Assembly: GCA_023436615.1 (NCBI GenBank)
Contig: JAEZIO010000068.1
Coordinates: 1 to 48,694 of the forward strand
Reading direction: 5' to 3'
DNA length: 48,694 nucleotides
Source of the DNA: Pseudomonadota bacterium
GTDB lineage: Bacteria; Pseudomonadota; Alphaproteobacteria; Sphingomonadales; Sphingomonadaceae
The stretch's first letter is position 1. Every line of letters begins with the position of its first letter. The notes below the pieces were generated by a model. It was not told where the DNA came from. It did no database searches and saw only the letters and a program-made list of their open reading frames with translations. A program made the position numbers and the translations under genes. Positions 8,959 to 16,822 of this stretch are shown here, one piece after another.

Positions 8959-9435
8959 CTAGCTGCTATGCCTGTCGTGCACCCCGACGCCGTGGCGGTA
9001 GACGAGGTCGCCGCCTTTCCAGCCGCTGTAGACCAGGATCAGGACCACCACTCCCGATATGTAGACGCCGGTCGAATGGATGAAGTCGGGATTGTTGATG
9101 CGCAGCACGAGGTTGACGACCTCGAGGATCACCGCGGTGACATTGGCGAGCATGTGCTTGACCGCGTCCCCAAGGCTGCGGACGCGATCGTCGCCAAGGA
9201 AGTCGGTGAGGCCTGCGACGGCGGCGAGAGCGGCCATGACCAGGCCGATTCCAAGGAGCCAGAAGGACGCTTCGGCCCAGCCCTGATCGTTGTTGGAATT
9301 GTAGACGATGTCGGTGATGAACGCGCCGATGAAACAGACGATCGGGAATGGGATGAGCATCGGATGGATCGGATGCCCCCCGATCGTCGCCGTGCTCCGC
9401 GGATGGTCGCCGCGCAGATTGTCGTTTCCGTTCAT
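8959..9435 (-). CDS. DUF2231 family membrane protein
   Basis: A 158-aa protein with the DUF2231 hallmark GGHPIHPMLIPFPI at the N-terminus followed by about four membrane helices (PIVCFIGAFITDIVY, ASFWLLGIGLVMAALAAVAGL, HMLANVTAVILEVVNLVL, GVYISGVVVLILVYSGW). DUF2231 proteins are often found with haem, redox or stress genes; their biochemical role is not defined. ATG 9435 overlaps the preceding dehydrogenase stop as ATGA, which fixes the start. It links the dehydrogenase to the membrane-glycosidase gene. Confidence 0.88.
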   Translation of the reverse strand: MNGNDNLRGDHPRSTATIGGHPIHPMLIPFPIVCFIGAFITDIVYNSNNDQGWAEASFWLLGIGLVMAALAAVAGLTDFLGDDRVRSLGDAVKHMLANVTAVILEVVNLVLRINNPDFIHSTGVYISGVVVLILVYSGWKGGDLVYRHGVGVHDRHSS

Positions 9436-10433
9436 TCCTTTTCTCCTCCCGTTTTGACACCAAGCAAAGTCGCGCCGACGGCGAGCGCCGCGCCGGCCGC
9501 AAGCAAGCCTCGATGTTCGCTTGCCCACAGCAGGGGCGATCGTTTGCGCGAATGCGTATCGAAGCGACCGTGCGCGCCGCGATCCTGCTCGTCGTCCAGC
9601 GGTTCGAAAAGATTGTCCTTGCGGCCGCGCGGCAGCGGCGCGGGGTCCTGCTGCGCCTCGATATTCCCGTGAGCCAGATAGCGATCGAGCAGCGGCGACA
9701 TCAGCTTGTTGCCGATTATCGCCTGATAGGCCGGGGCGCCCACGACCCATTCCTTGCGGGCCGAATGCGCGGCCTTCCAGATCGCCGAAGCCGCGACCTC
9801 CGGCTGGTAGATCGCTCCGACCGGACGCGGAGTTCCTTTCACATGCGCCCGAATCCAGTCGAACTGAGGCGTGTTCACCCCGGGCAGCTGGACCATCGAC
9901 AGGCGAACCTTGCTGTCCATTGCGAGCAGCTCGGCACGAAGCGAATCCTGGAATCCCTGGACCGCGTGCTTGGCGGCGCAATAGGCCGATTGAAGCGGGA
10001 TCCCGCGATACGCCAGCGCCGATCCGACCAGGACGATCGATCCCGCGTCGCGCGGAAGCATGTGCTTGAGCGCCGCGCGCGTGCCGTGGACCTGCCCGTA
10101 ATAGGTGACGTCGCTGACCCGGCGATATTCTTCGAGGCTCATGTCCATGAAGCGCGAGAAGATGCCGGCAAAGGCGTTGTTCACCCAGATGTCGGTGCGG
10201 CCGAAGCGTTCGGCCGCGGCGTCCGCCGCCTTTTCGACGGCTTTCCAGTCGGCGACGTCGGTCGGGATCGCGAGCGCTTCTCCGCCGAGCTCCTCCACTT
10301 CGGCGGCAGCCGCCTCGAGACCCTTGCGCCCGCGCGCGAGCAGCACCACGGAGCAGCCCCGCCTCGCGAACTCGCGCGCAGTCGCGCGGCCGACTCCGGC
10401 CGAAGCTCCGGTAATGACTGCGATTTCCGCCAC
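9432..10433 (-). CDS. SDR family oxidoreductase with C-terminal membrane segment
   Basis: Short-chain dehydrogenase of 333 aa. The Rossmann glycine motif TGASAGVG is at residues 8-15, WVNNA at about 83-87, catalytic S138, and Y151/K155 in YCAAK. Beyond the normal 250-aa core is an extension of about 80 residues ending in a hydrophobic stretch (GLLAAGAALAVGATLLGV), suggesting membrane association. The start is GTG 10433, supported by AAGGTG a few bases upstream on the coding strand. It is the first gene of a four-gene reverse operon. Substrate unknown. Confidence 0.88.
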   Translation of the reverse strand: MAEIAVITGASAGVGRATAREFARRGCSVVLLARGRKGLEAAAAEVEELGGEALAIPTDVADWKAVEKAADAAAERFGRTDIWVNNAFAGIFSRFMDMSLEEYRRVSDVTYYGQVHGTRAALKHMLPRDAGSIVLVGSALAYRGIPLQSAYCAAKHAVQGFQDSLRAELLAMDSKVRLSMVQLPGVNTPQFDWIRAHVKGTPRPVGAIYQPEVAASAIWKAAHSARKEWVVGAPAYQAIIGNKLMSPLLDRYLAHGNIEAQQDPAPLPRGRKDNLFEPLDDEQDRGAHGRFDTHSRKRSPLLWASEHRGLLAAGAALAVGATLLGVKTGGEKE

Positions 10434-10500
10434 GTTTCACCTTGTGCAGTGAAGGCCGCGGCAGATTGGACGCTCGGCGCGTGCCCGAGGTTCCCGAAGA

Positions 10501-10851
10501 CTAGCTTTCGCGGCAGCGGACCCAGCGCCGCTTGCCCCCTCGCCACAGCGAGCCGTCGTAGAACTGGCCGTTTCTGCGCGTCTTGATGATTGCTTCGCGC
10601 CGCATGGCGTTGGGGTCGGTCAGGACGAGGCGGAGCTCCGAACTGTCGAGCCACCACTGCGGATGAACGACAGGGATCGGCCGACCGTTTTCGGCAAGCC
10701 GCGATCCGACCAGCGGCGATCCGGGCGCGTGGCCGAAACCGACGGTCGCCTCGATTGGATTTGGTCCGGCGGTTCGGCAAGTGAAGCCGCCGGTTGCGAA
10801 TGCCGGACTGGCGGCAAGCGAAAGCGAGAATGCGAGCAGAATTTTCTTCAT
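10501..10851 (-). CDS. Small secreted protein of unknown function
   Basis: A 116-aa protein with a clear signal peptide (MKKILLAFSLSLAASPAFA, cleavage after AFA). The mature part has two cysteines that could form a disulfide (FTCRT and VRCRES), a PQWWLD segment and a basic end. No family recognised. It is divergent from trmB, and the roughly 57-nt gap between them should hold both promoters. It ends 67 nt from the dehydrogenase start and may be transcribed separately. Confidence 0.7.
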   Translation of the reverse strand: MKKILLAFSLSLAASPAFATGGFTCRTAGPNPIEATVGFGHAPGSPLVGSRLAENGRPIPVVHPQWWLDSSELRLVLTDPNAMRREAIIKTRRNGQFYDGSLWRGGKRRWVRCRES

Positions 10852-10908
10852 GCCGTCGTCTCGCGCTTTCTTGCTGAACGGCGGCTTGAGCGACTAGGCG
10901 CGGCGGCG

Positions 10909-11610
10909 ATGACCGCACCCAAGCAAGGCGACCCGACCACGCTCAACCGTCTCTACGGGCGCTCGAGCGGGCACAAGCTGCGGAAGGGTCAGCAGGAGCT
11001 GATCGACAGGTTGCTGCCGCAGATCGAGGTGCCGGCCGACGGCGAGGTCACGTCGCAGCGGCTGTTCGGAGACGACCGGCCCCTTCACCTCGAGATCGGT
11101 TTCGGCGGCGGCGAGCATCTCGCCTATCGCGCCGACCTTCTGCCCGACCACGGCTTCATCGGCTGCGAGCCGTTCCTCAACGGCGTCGCCACCACGCTCG
11201 CCCACGTTCGCGACCAGCATCTCGCGAACGTCCGGCTATGGCGCGGCGATGCGCTCGAAGTGGTGCGGCGAATCCCCGACGGCGCGCTAAGCTTCGCCTA
11301 TCTGCTCCACCCCGACCCCTGGCCCAAGGCGCGCCACTCGAAGCGGCGCATGATCAACGACGGGCCGCTGGACCTCATCGCCTCGAAGATGAGGCCCGGC
11401 GGCGAATTCCGGGTTGCGACCGATCACCCCGTCTATCTCGAATGGACGTTGATGGTCATGCAGCGCCATCGGCGCCAGTTCGACTGGCTGGCAGAAAAGC
11501 CAGCCGATTTTCTCGAACGCCCAGGCGGCTGGCCGGAGACTCGCTATGCGGCAAAGGCTCTCCGGGAAGGCCGCCGCGCTTATTATCTGCGGTATCAGCG
11601 CTGTGCCTGA
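10909..11610 (+). CDS. trmB: tRNA (guanine-N7-)-methyltransferase TrmB
   Basis: SAM-dependent enzyme that makes m7G46 in tRNA variable loops. The SAM-binding motif LHLEIGFGGGEH and the catalytic LLHPDPWPKARHSKRRMI are both clear. The start chosen is ATG 10909, giving 233 aa; an open frame continues upstream to 10663 but runs through the reverse secreted-protein gene and has no family-like sequence. In related genomes trmB often sits close to metK; here about 4.2 kb of other genes separate them. Confidence 0.95.
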   Translation: MTAPKQGDPTTLNRLYGRSSGHKLRKGQQELIDRLLPQIEVPADGEVTSQRLFGDDRPLHLEIGFGGGEHLAYRADLLPDHGFIGCEPFLNGVATTLAHVRDQHLANVRLWRGDALEVVRRIPDGALSFAYLLHPDPWPKARHSKRRMINDGPLDLIASKMRPGGEFRVATDHPVYLEWTLMVMQRHRRQFDWLAEKPADFLERPGGWPETRYAAKALREGRRAYYLRYQRCA

Positions 11611-11649
11611 CCTTTTTCGAGCGTCCGCCCAATCCTACATGGCCGACGC

Positions 11650-12702
11650 ATGCAGGTGCGCCAGACCGTCCTCGATGCGATCGGCAACACGCCGCTGATC
11701 AAGCTCCGCCGCCCGTCGGAGGAGACGGGCTGCACGATCCTCGGCAAGGCGGAATTCATGAACCCCGGGGGGTCGGTGAAGGACCGCGCGGCGCTAGGCA
11801 TCGTCAGCGAGGCGGTTGCCGCCGGGAGGCTTCGGCCTGGTGGCATCATCGTCGACGGAACGGCGGGCAATACCGGCATCGGGCTCACCGTCGTCGGCAA
11901 TGCGCTCGGCATGCGCACCGTCATCGTCATCCCCGAAACGCAGACGCAGGAAAAGAAGGACGCACTCCGGATGCTCGGGGCGTCGCTCGTCGAGGTTCCC
12001 GCGGTCCCCTACCGCAACCCCAACAATTACGTGAAGGTCGCGGGCCGGCTGGCCGACAAGCTGGCGAGCGAGCATGCCGACGGCGCAATCTTCGCCAACC
12101 AGTTCGACAATGTCGCCAACCGCGACGCGCACATGAAGACCACGGGCCCCGAGATCTGGGAGCAGACCGGCGGCAAGGTGGATGCGTTTGTCAGCGCGGT
12201 CGGTACCGGCGGGACGCTCGCCGGAGTCGCGATGGCACTTCGGACACGCAATCCCGACATTGCGATCGCGCTGGCTGACGTGCCCGGAGCCGCGCTGTTC
12301 AATTATTACACTACCGGCGAGCTTCGCGCCGAAGGCAGTTCGATCACGGAAGGCATTGGCCAAGGCCGCATCACCGCCAATTTGGAAGGGCTCGAAGTCG
12401 ACCACGCGTTCGTGATCCCCGACGAGGAAACGGTCCGCACCGTCTATTCGCTGATCGAGGATGAAGGGCTCGCGCTCGGCACGTCCTCCGGAGTCAACGT
12501 GGCCGGGGCGATCCGCCTCGCCAGGGAACTCGGGCCCGGCAAGACCATCGTCACGATGCTGTGCGACCCGGCGAGCCGCTACCAGTCGCGGCTGTTCAAC
12601 GCGGATTTCCTTCGCTCGAAGGGATTGCCAGTTGCGCCGTGGCTCGAAACCCCGGCGGACATCCAACCCGACTTCATTTCAATCGAGGAGCAGACGACAT
12701 GA
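11650..12702 (+). CDS. cysK: Cysteine synthase (O-acetylserine sulfhydrylase)
   Basis: PLP enzyme joining O-acetylserine and sulfide to give cysteine. The N-terminus IGNTPLIKL and the PLP lysine K44 in NPGGSVKDRAA are diagnostic. GTAGNTGIGL binds the substrate carboxylate, GTGGTLAG the PLP phosphate, and GTSSGVN matches the C-terminal consensus. At 350 aa it is longer than most CysK (about 310), with an extended C-terminus, as in several alphaproteobacterial cysteine synthase A proteins. Its stop overlaps the peroxiredoxin start as ATGA, linking sulfur assimilation to thiol peroxidase defence. Confidence 0.93.
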   Translation: MQVRQTVLDAIGNTPLIKLRRPSEETGCTILGKAEFMNPGGSVKDRAALGIVSEAVAAGRLRPGGIIVDGTAGNTGIGLTVVGNALGMRTVIVIPETQTQEKKDALRMLGASLVEVPAVPYRNPNNYVKVAGRLADKLASEHADGAIFANQFDNVANRDAHMKTTGPEIWEQTGGKVDAFVSAVGTGGTLAGVAMALRTRNPDIAIALADVPGAALFNYYTTGELRAEGSSITEGIGQGRITANLEGLEVDHAFVIPDEETVRTVYSLIEDEGLALGTSSGVNVAGAIRLARELGPGKTIVTMLCDPASRYQSRLFNADFLRSKGLPVAPWLETPADIQPDFISIEEQTT

Positions 12703-13364
12703 CCGCACTCGCCATCGGCAGCACGGCGCCGGATTTCACCGCCGAGACCACGCAAGGCACGATCAACTTCCACGACTGGATCGGGGACAGCTACGCGATC
12801 CTGTTCTCGCACCCCAAGGATTACACGCCCGTGTGCACGACCGAGCTCGGAGAAGTTGCCCGGCTCAAGCCCGAGTTCGACAAGCGCAACACCAAGGTGA
12901 TCGGCCTTAGCGTCGACAAGGTCGGCGATCATGAAGGCTGGTCGCAGGACATCCGCGACGTCAGCGGACACGAGGTCAACTTCCCGATGATCGGCGACTA
13001 CGACCTCAACGTGTCGAAGCTCTACAACATGCTCCCGGCCGAGGAGACCGAGACCGAAGGGCGCACCGCTGCGACCAACGCGACCGTCCGCACGGTGTAC
13101 ATCATCGGTCCGGACAAGAAGATCAAAGCGATGCTCATCTATCCGATGAGCTCGGGCCGCAATTTCCAGGAAATCATGCGGTTGCTCGACTCCATCCGGC
13201 TGACCGATAAGCATTCGGTCGCGACGCCCGTCAATTGGAACCCCGGCGACGAGTGCATCATCCCGCCGTCGGTGAACGACCAAGACGCGAAAGCGAAATA
13301 TCCGGGCGGCTGGAAGACGCTGAAGCCGTACCTGCGGACGATCCCACAGCCCGCGGACCAGTAA
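12699..13364 (+). CDS. 1-Cys (Prx6-type) peroxiredoxin
   Basis: Thiol peroxidase that reduces hydrogen peroxide and organic peroxides. Peroxidatic cysteine C46 lies in the Prx6-class motif HPKDYTPVCTTELGEVARL. The extended C-terminal domain (NWNPGDECIIPP ... YPGGWKTLKPYLR) and 221-aa length fit Prx6 rather than 2-Cys AhpC. The start ATG 12699 overlaps the cysK stop; GAGGAG at 12685-12690 is a good ribosome-binding site. A longer in-frame opening from 12561 lies inside cysK and is rejected. Confidence 0.94.
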   Translation: MTALAIGSTAPDFTAETTQGTINFHDWIGDSYAILFSHPKDYTPVCTTELGEVARLKPEFDKRNTKVIGLSVDKVGDHEGWSQDIRDVSGHEVNFPMIGDYDLNVSKLYNMLPAEETETEGRTAATNATVRTVYIIGPDKKIKAMLIYPMSSGRNFQEIMRLLDSIRLTDKHSVATPVNWNPGDECIIPPSVNDQDAKAKYPGGWKTLKPYLRTIPQPADQ

Positions 13365-13371
13365 GTTTCGA

Positions 13372-14634
13372 TCAGCGCGCGGGCGTCAGCTTGAGCAGGC
13401 GCCCCCCGCTGTCGCCGTCGACGAGCAAATAGATGTCCCCGTTCGGACCTTGGTCGACAGCCCTGATGCGAGCGCCCATGTCCCATTGCTCCGCTTTCCG
13501 CGCCCTGCCGCCTTCGATGTCGACTCGGATCAGCGCCTGGCCGGACAAGGCGGCGATCAGCGCATCGCCCTTCCATTGGGGAAAAGCATCGCCGCTGTAG
13601 ATCAGCAGCGCGCCCGGAGACACGGACGGGTTCCAGAAGACCTTGGGAGGCTCAAATCCGTCACCCGGACGGTGATCGGGAATCGGCACGCCGTTGTAAT
13701 TGTCGCCGTTCGACACGTGCGGATAGCCGTAGTTTCGGCCTCGAACGATCAGGTTGAGCTCGTCGCCGCCGCGCGGCCCCATTTCCGCGACCCAGAGGCG
13801 GCCGTCGGGTGCGAACGCCAATCCGAGCGGATTGCGATGGCCCAGCGTCCAGGTTTCCGCCGGGGTGCGATTGATGCCCGGCCATCTGATGGTCCGCGCC
13901 GGCGCCCTCTTCGCCGCCTCGGAATCCGCCGGCGGGTCGGTTAGCTTGACGCTTGCCGCGCCGGTTCGACCGACCCAGGGATTGTCGGGCGCCGGTTTTC
14001 CCTCGAGCGTCAAATGCAGGATCTTGCCGAGCGGCTGGTTCATGTCCTGCGCCGGGGTGAACCGCTGCCGGTCGCCGGCGCTCAGGAACAGCGATTGCCC
14101 GTCGGGAGCGAAGGCGATGCGCCCCCCGAAATGGCCGCCCTGCCCACCCGTGGGGTTGCGCCAGATCACCTGGAGTTGCTCGAGCTTTGGAGACGTGCCC
14201 AAAGCGAGCTTCGCTCGGGCAAGTGCGAGCTGGCTGCCGCCATTCGCCGAGGCTTCCGAGAAGGTGAGATAGATCATGCCGTCGGCGGGAAAGCTCGGGG
14301 CGGCCACCACGTCGAGCAATCCACCCTGTCCCCGAGCCACCACCGCCGGCGCTCCGGCGAGCGCCTGCTTTTCGCCGGTCGCTACGCTGACGAGGAACAG
14401 CTGCCCGCTTTTTTCGGTCACCAGCGCGGTATTGGTCAGCGGAAGCCCGCGGCCGGGCAGGAAATCCATCGCCCAGGGCGCGGTGAACTTCGCGACTTCT
14501 GTCACCGTGAACGGCGGACCTCCGGGCTGCGCCGACTGGCCTCTTGAATCTCCTGGCCGCGCGGACGTCGGTTCGGATGCGCCGCAAGCGGCGAGCGCCA
14601 GCAAAAGAGAAGCTTGTATTAAGCGGAGGCTCAT
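13372..14634 (-). CDS. PQQ-dependent sugar dehydrogenase-like lipoprotein (YliI/Asd type)
   Basis: Predicted lipoprotein of 420 aa: signal peptide with lipobox LAAC and C17 as the lipidated residue, followed by a low-complexity linker to about residue 40. The rest is a six-bladed GSDH beta-propeller with PWAMDFLP, GHFGGRIAFAPDGQSLFLSAGDR and GHRNPLGLAFAPDGRLWVAEMGPRGGDELN, the pattern of the soluble aldose sugar dehydrogenase family that uses PQQ. No PQQ synthesis genes are in the window. Seven bases separate its stop from the peroxiredoxin stop; it is divergent from the polyketide synthase. Confidence 0.88.
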   Translation of the reverse strand: MSLRLIQASLLLALAACGASEPTSARPGDSRGQSAQPGGPPFTVTEVAKFTAPWAMDFLPGRGLPLTNTALVTEKSGQLFLVSVATGEKQALAGAPAVVARGQGGLLDVVAAPSFPADGMIYLTFSEASANGGSQLALARAKLALGTSPKLEQLQVIWRNPTGGQGGHFGGRIAFAPDGQSLFLSAGDRQRFTPAQDMNQPLGKILHLTLEGKPAPDNPWVGRTGAASVKLTDPPADSEAAKRAPARTIRWPGINRTPAETWTLGHRNPLGLAFAPDGRLWVAEMGPRGGDELNLIVRGRNYGYPHVSNGDNYNGVPIPDHRPGDGFEPPKVFWNPSVSPGALLIYSGDAFPQWKGDALIAALSGQALIRVDIEGGRARKAEQWDMGARIRAVDQGPNGDIYLLVDGDSGGRLLKLTPAR

Positions 14635-14687
14635 CCCAATTCCTTCATCACCGCAAGGGGCTGCAAAGATTGTCTATAAGGCGCGAT

Positions 14688-15734
14688 ATGCAGCAGTGCA
14701 GCCTCCTGTCCCTCGCTACCGTCACCCCGCCACATGTGGTCACGCAGGATCATGCGAAGGCCACGGCTCGCCGCGTTTGGGGCGGCAAGCCCGCCTTGTT
14801 CGACAGGCTGGCGGGCGTGTTCGACAACGCCGCCATCGCACAGCGCCACATCGTCGCGCCGCTCGACTGGTATGAACGGCCGCACGGCTGGCAGGACCGC
14901 AACGCAGTCTATCTCGAGGCGGCGCAGGAGCTGTTCGACCGCGCGGCCGTGCTCGCAATCGCGCGCGCCGGCCTTCGGCCCGACGAGATTGACGGGGTCG
15001 TCAGCGTATCGACGACGGGAATCGCAACGCCCAGCCTGGAAGCGCGCTGCGGGCCGCGCATCGGGCTGAGGCCGGACGTCCGCCGGGTGCCGATGTTCGG
15101 ATTGGGCTGCGCCGGCGGCATTGGCGGCCTCGCGACGGCGTCACGTCTCGCCAGTGCCGATCCGGGCAGCAACTGGCTCTTCGTCACCGTGGAAACCTGC
15201 TCGATCTCGATCCGCCTCGACAGCGACGACCCGGCGGCGATCGTGGCCACGGCGCTGTTCGGCGACGGTGCAGCCGCTGCGGTGGTTCGAAGTGGCGCCC
15301 ACTGCATCGCCCGGATTGCCGGCGGCGCCGAAAAGCTGTGGCCCGACACCCAGCGGATCATGGGCTGGGACGTGGAGGATCCCGGGCTCGCCGTCGTCTT
15401 CGATCGCGCCATTCCGCCGTTTATCGAGGAGAATCTGTCGCCCGCAGTCGGGGAGATGCTCGCATCGCTCGGCCGGACGCGCGGGGACATCGACCGATTC
15501 TGCTGTCACCCCGGCGGCGTGAAGGTGATCGACGCGATCGAGAGCGCGCTCGACCTGCCCCAGGGCGAGCTCAATCTCGAGCGCGAGGTGCTCCACGACT
15601 ACGGCAACATGAGCGCTCCCACCGTGCTCTTCGTGCTCGAACGGCTGATCGAACGCGGCCTGCCGCGCAACGTGATGATGACCGCATTCGGCCCCGGCTT
15701 CACCTGCGCCGGGCTGCTCCTGGAGACGGCATGA
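14688..15734 (+). CDS. Type III polyketide synthase (chalcone/stilbene synthase family)
   Basis: Homodimeric condensing enzyme that extends an acyl starter with malonyl-CoA and usually releases alkylpyrones or alkylresorcinols. The Cys-His-Asn triad is complete: C141 in FGLGCAGG, H274 in FCCHPGG and N307 in DYGNMSAP. Length is 348 aa. The start chosen is ATG 14688; the open frame upstream to 14544 crosses the divergent lipoprotein gene. TATAAG at 14675-14680 could be a -10 element, which would put the transcript start almost at the ATG; AAGG at 14678-14681 is the alternative reading. Its stop overlaps the methyltransferase start as ATGA. Confidence 0.93.
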   Translation: MQQCSLLSLATVTPPHVVTQDHAKATARRVWGGKPALFDRLAGVFDNAAIAQRHIVAPLDWYERPHGWQDRNAVYLEAAQELFDRAAVLAIARAGLRPDEIDGVVSVSTTGIATPSLEARCGPRIGLRPDVRRVPMFGLGCAGGIGGLATASRLASADPGSNWLFVTVETCSISIRLDSDDPAAIVATALFGDGAAAAVVRSGAHCIARIAGGAEKLWPDTQRIMGWDVEDPGLAVVFDRAIPPFIEENLSPAVGEMLASLGRTRGDIDRFCCHPGGVKVIDAIESALDLPQGELNLEREVLHDYGNMSAPTVLFVLERLIERGLPRNVMMTAFGPGFTCAGLLLETA

Positions 15735-16231
15735 ATCTCCTCTCGGTCGCCGTCCTCGGCTATGTGACGCTGGAGCGGCTCGCCGAACTCGTGTTCGCCG
15801 ACCGGAATACGAAGCGGCTGAAGGCGCGCGGAGCCGCCGAGCATGGCGCGAGCCATTACCCTCTGATCGTTGCCGTGCACGCTGCTTGGCTCGTGACGCT
15901 GTGGTTCCTTGCCCGCGAGCGTGCCCCCGATCCCTTCTGGCTCGCTTTCTATGTCCTTCTCCAGGCGGCGCGCCTGTGGGTCCTGGCGACGCTGGGCCCG
16001 CGCTGGACGACGCGGATTATCGTCCTCCCCGACGAACCGCTGGTCCGCGAAGGGCCGTACCGCATCGTCAACCATCCGAACTATTGGGTGGTGATCGGAG
16101 AGATCGCCGTCCTCCCCCTGGTGTTCGGCCTCCCGTGGGTCGCGCTGGTCTTCAGCCTGCTCAACGCGGCCGTGCTGTTCATTCGAATCCGCGAGGAGAA
16201 TCGCGCGCTTCGAACGCTCAGGCGCGGTTGA
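15731..16231 (+). CDS. Isoprenylcysteine carboxyl methyltransferase-like membrane protein (SrsB/YpbQ type)
   Basis: A 166-aa integral membrane methyltransferase of the ICMT family. About four helices surround the SAM-binding C-terminal motif, REGPYRIVNHPNYWVVIGE at residues 106-124, with H115, P116, N117, Y118 and E124 matching the family core. It overlaps the type III polyketide synthase stop by ATGA. Known parallels are SrsB with SrsA in Streptomyces and YpbQ (BpsB) with BpsA in Bacillus, where the enzyme methylates the alkylpyrone or alkylresorcinol product. The same job is inferred here. Its 3' end overlaps the convergent padR by 14 nt. Confidence 0.88.
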   Translation: MNLLSVAVLGYVTLERLAELVFADRNTKRLKARGAAEHGASHYPLIVAVHAAWLVTLWFLARERAPDPFWLAFYVLLQAARLWVLATLGPRWTTRIIVLPDEPLVREGPYRIVNHPNYWVVIGEIAVLPLVFGLPWVALVFSLLNAAVLFIRIREENRALRTLRRG

Positions 16232-16778
16232 GCTCGCGCTCGGCGACGTCGAGCCACTCGAGCCGGGCGCGGAGTTCGGCAAGCGCGCCGAGCGTTCCGA
16301 GCCGCTCTGACTTTTCGACCGCCGTTTTCGCTTTCTTTGCTGCGGACGCCTCGAGCTTTTCGACCGCTGCGCGAGTCGCGGCCCGGTAGTCGCCAAACGC
16401 CTTCGTCCGCGCTTCGTCCTCCAACGCGGCAAGGAAATGGACTCGCGTGCGGATCGGATCGGCTGTCGACGGCCCGACGTCGCTGGTGAGCCGAGTCAGC
16501 CACTGCTCGAGCGCCTTGCGGCCTTTTGCGGTCAGGCTGAGCAGCTCGCTCTTGCGCGGCCCGGAGGGCGGCCCGGCTGCCAGCAGGCCCGCCGCGCGCA
16601 GCCGCCGGATCGCGGGATAGACGGTCCCCGTGCTCGAGCTCCAGGTCGTGGTCGTCGACCGTCCGAAATGGGCGCGCACGCCGTACGCCGACATCGGGCC
16701 CTCGCGCCAGATGACGCCGAGGATGCAATTGTCGAGCTCGGTCAGCATCGCTGCGTTAGGGTCTTGTCTCGCATCCAT
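16218..16778 (-). CDS. PadR family transcriptional regulator
   Basis: A 186-aa PadR repressor. The N-terminal winged helix is seen in NCILGVIWREGPMSAYGVRAHF and TGTVYPAIRRLRAAGLLA (about residues 17-88), followed by the wing KSELLSLTAKGRKAL. The C-terminal half is a charged helical Vir_act_alpha-type dimerisation region rich in Ala, Lys and Glu. It is divergent from the retropepsin-like lipoprotein, with a perfect palindrome between them that is its likely operator. The effector is unknown. Confidence 0.92.
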   Translation of the reverse strand: MDARQDPNAAMLTELDNCILGVIWREGPMSAYGVRAHFGRSTTTTWSSSTGTVYPAIRRLRAAGLLAAGPPSGPRKSELLSLTAKGRKALEQWLTRLTSDVGPSTADPIRTRVHFLAALEDEARTKAFGDYRAATRAAVEKLEASAAKKAKTAVEKSERLGTLGALAELRARLEWLDVAERELNRA

Positions 16779-16793
16779 CGTGAGCGCTATAGT
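16764..16793 (+). promoter_or_regulatory. Promoter of the retropepsin/PDZ lipoprotein gene
   Basis: A -35-like TTGTCT (16764-16769) and a -10-like TATAGT (16788-16793) are 18 nt apart. The -10 element overlaps the left arm of the palindrome at 16789-16807, so a bound regulator would block polymerase. The downstream gene starts at 16823 with TGGAG at 16811-16815. Confidence 0.5.
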
Positions 16794-16807
16794 GCGTGAC
16801 GCACTAT
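16789..16807. promoter_or_regulatory. Perfect 19-bp palindrome, probable PadR operator
   Basis: ATAGTGCGTGACGCACTAT is a perfect inverted repeat of two 9-bp arms around one central base. It lies 11 nt before the padR start codon and 15 nt before the divergent lipoprotein gene, and overlaps a -10 hexamer. Symmetry, position and the adjacent PadR gene make it the best operator candidate for autoregulation and control of the divergent gene. Confidence 0.75.
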
Positions 16808-16822
16808 TGTTGGAGTCGTTTT

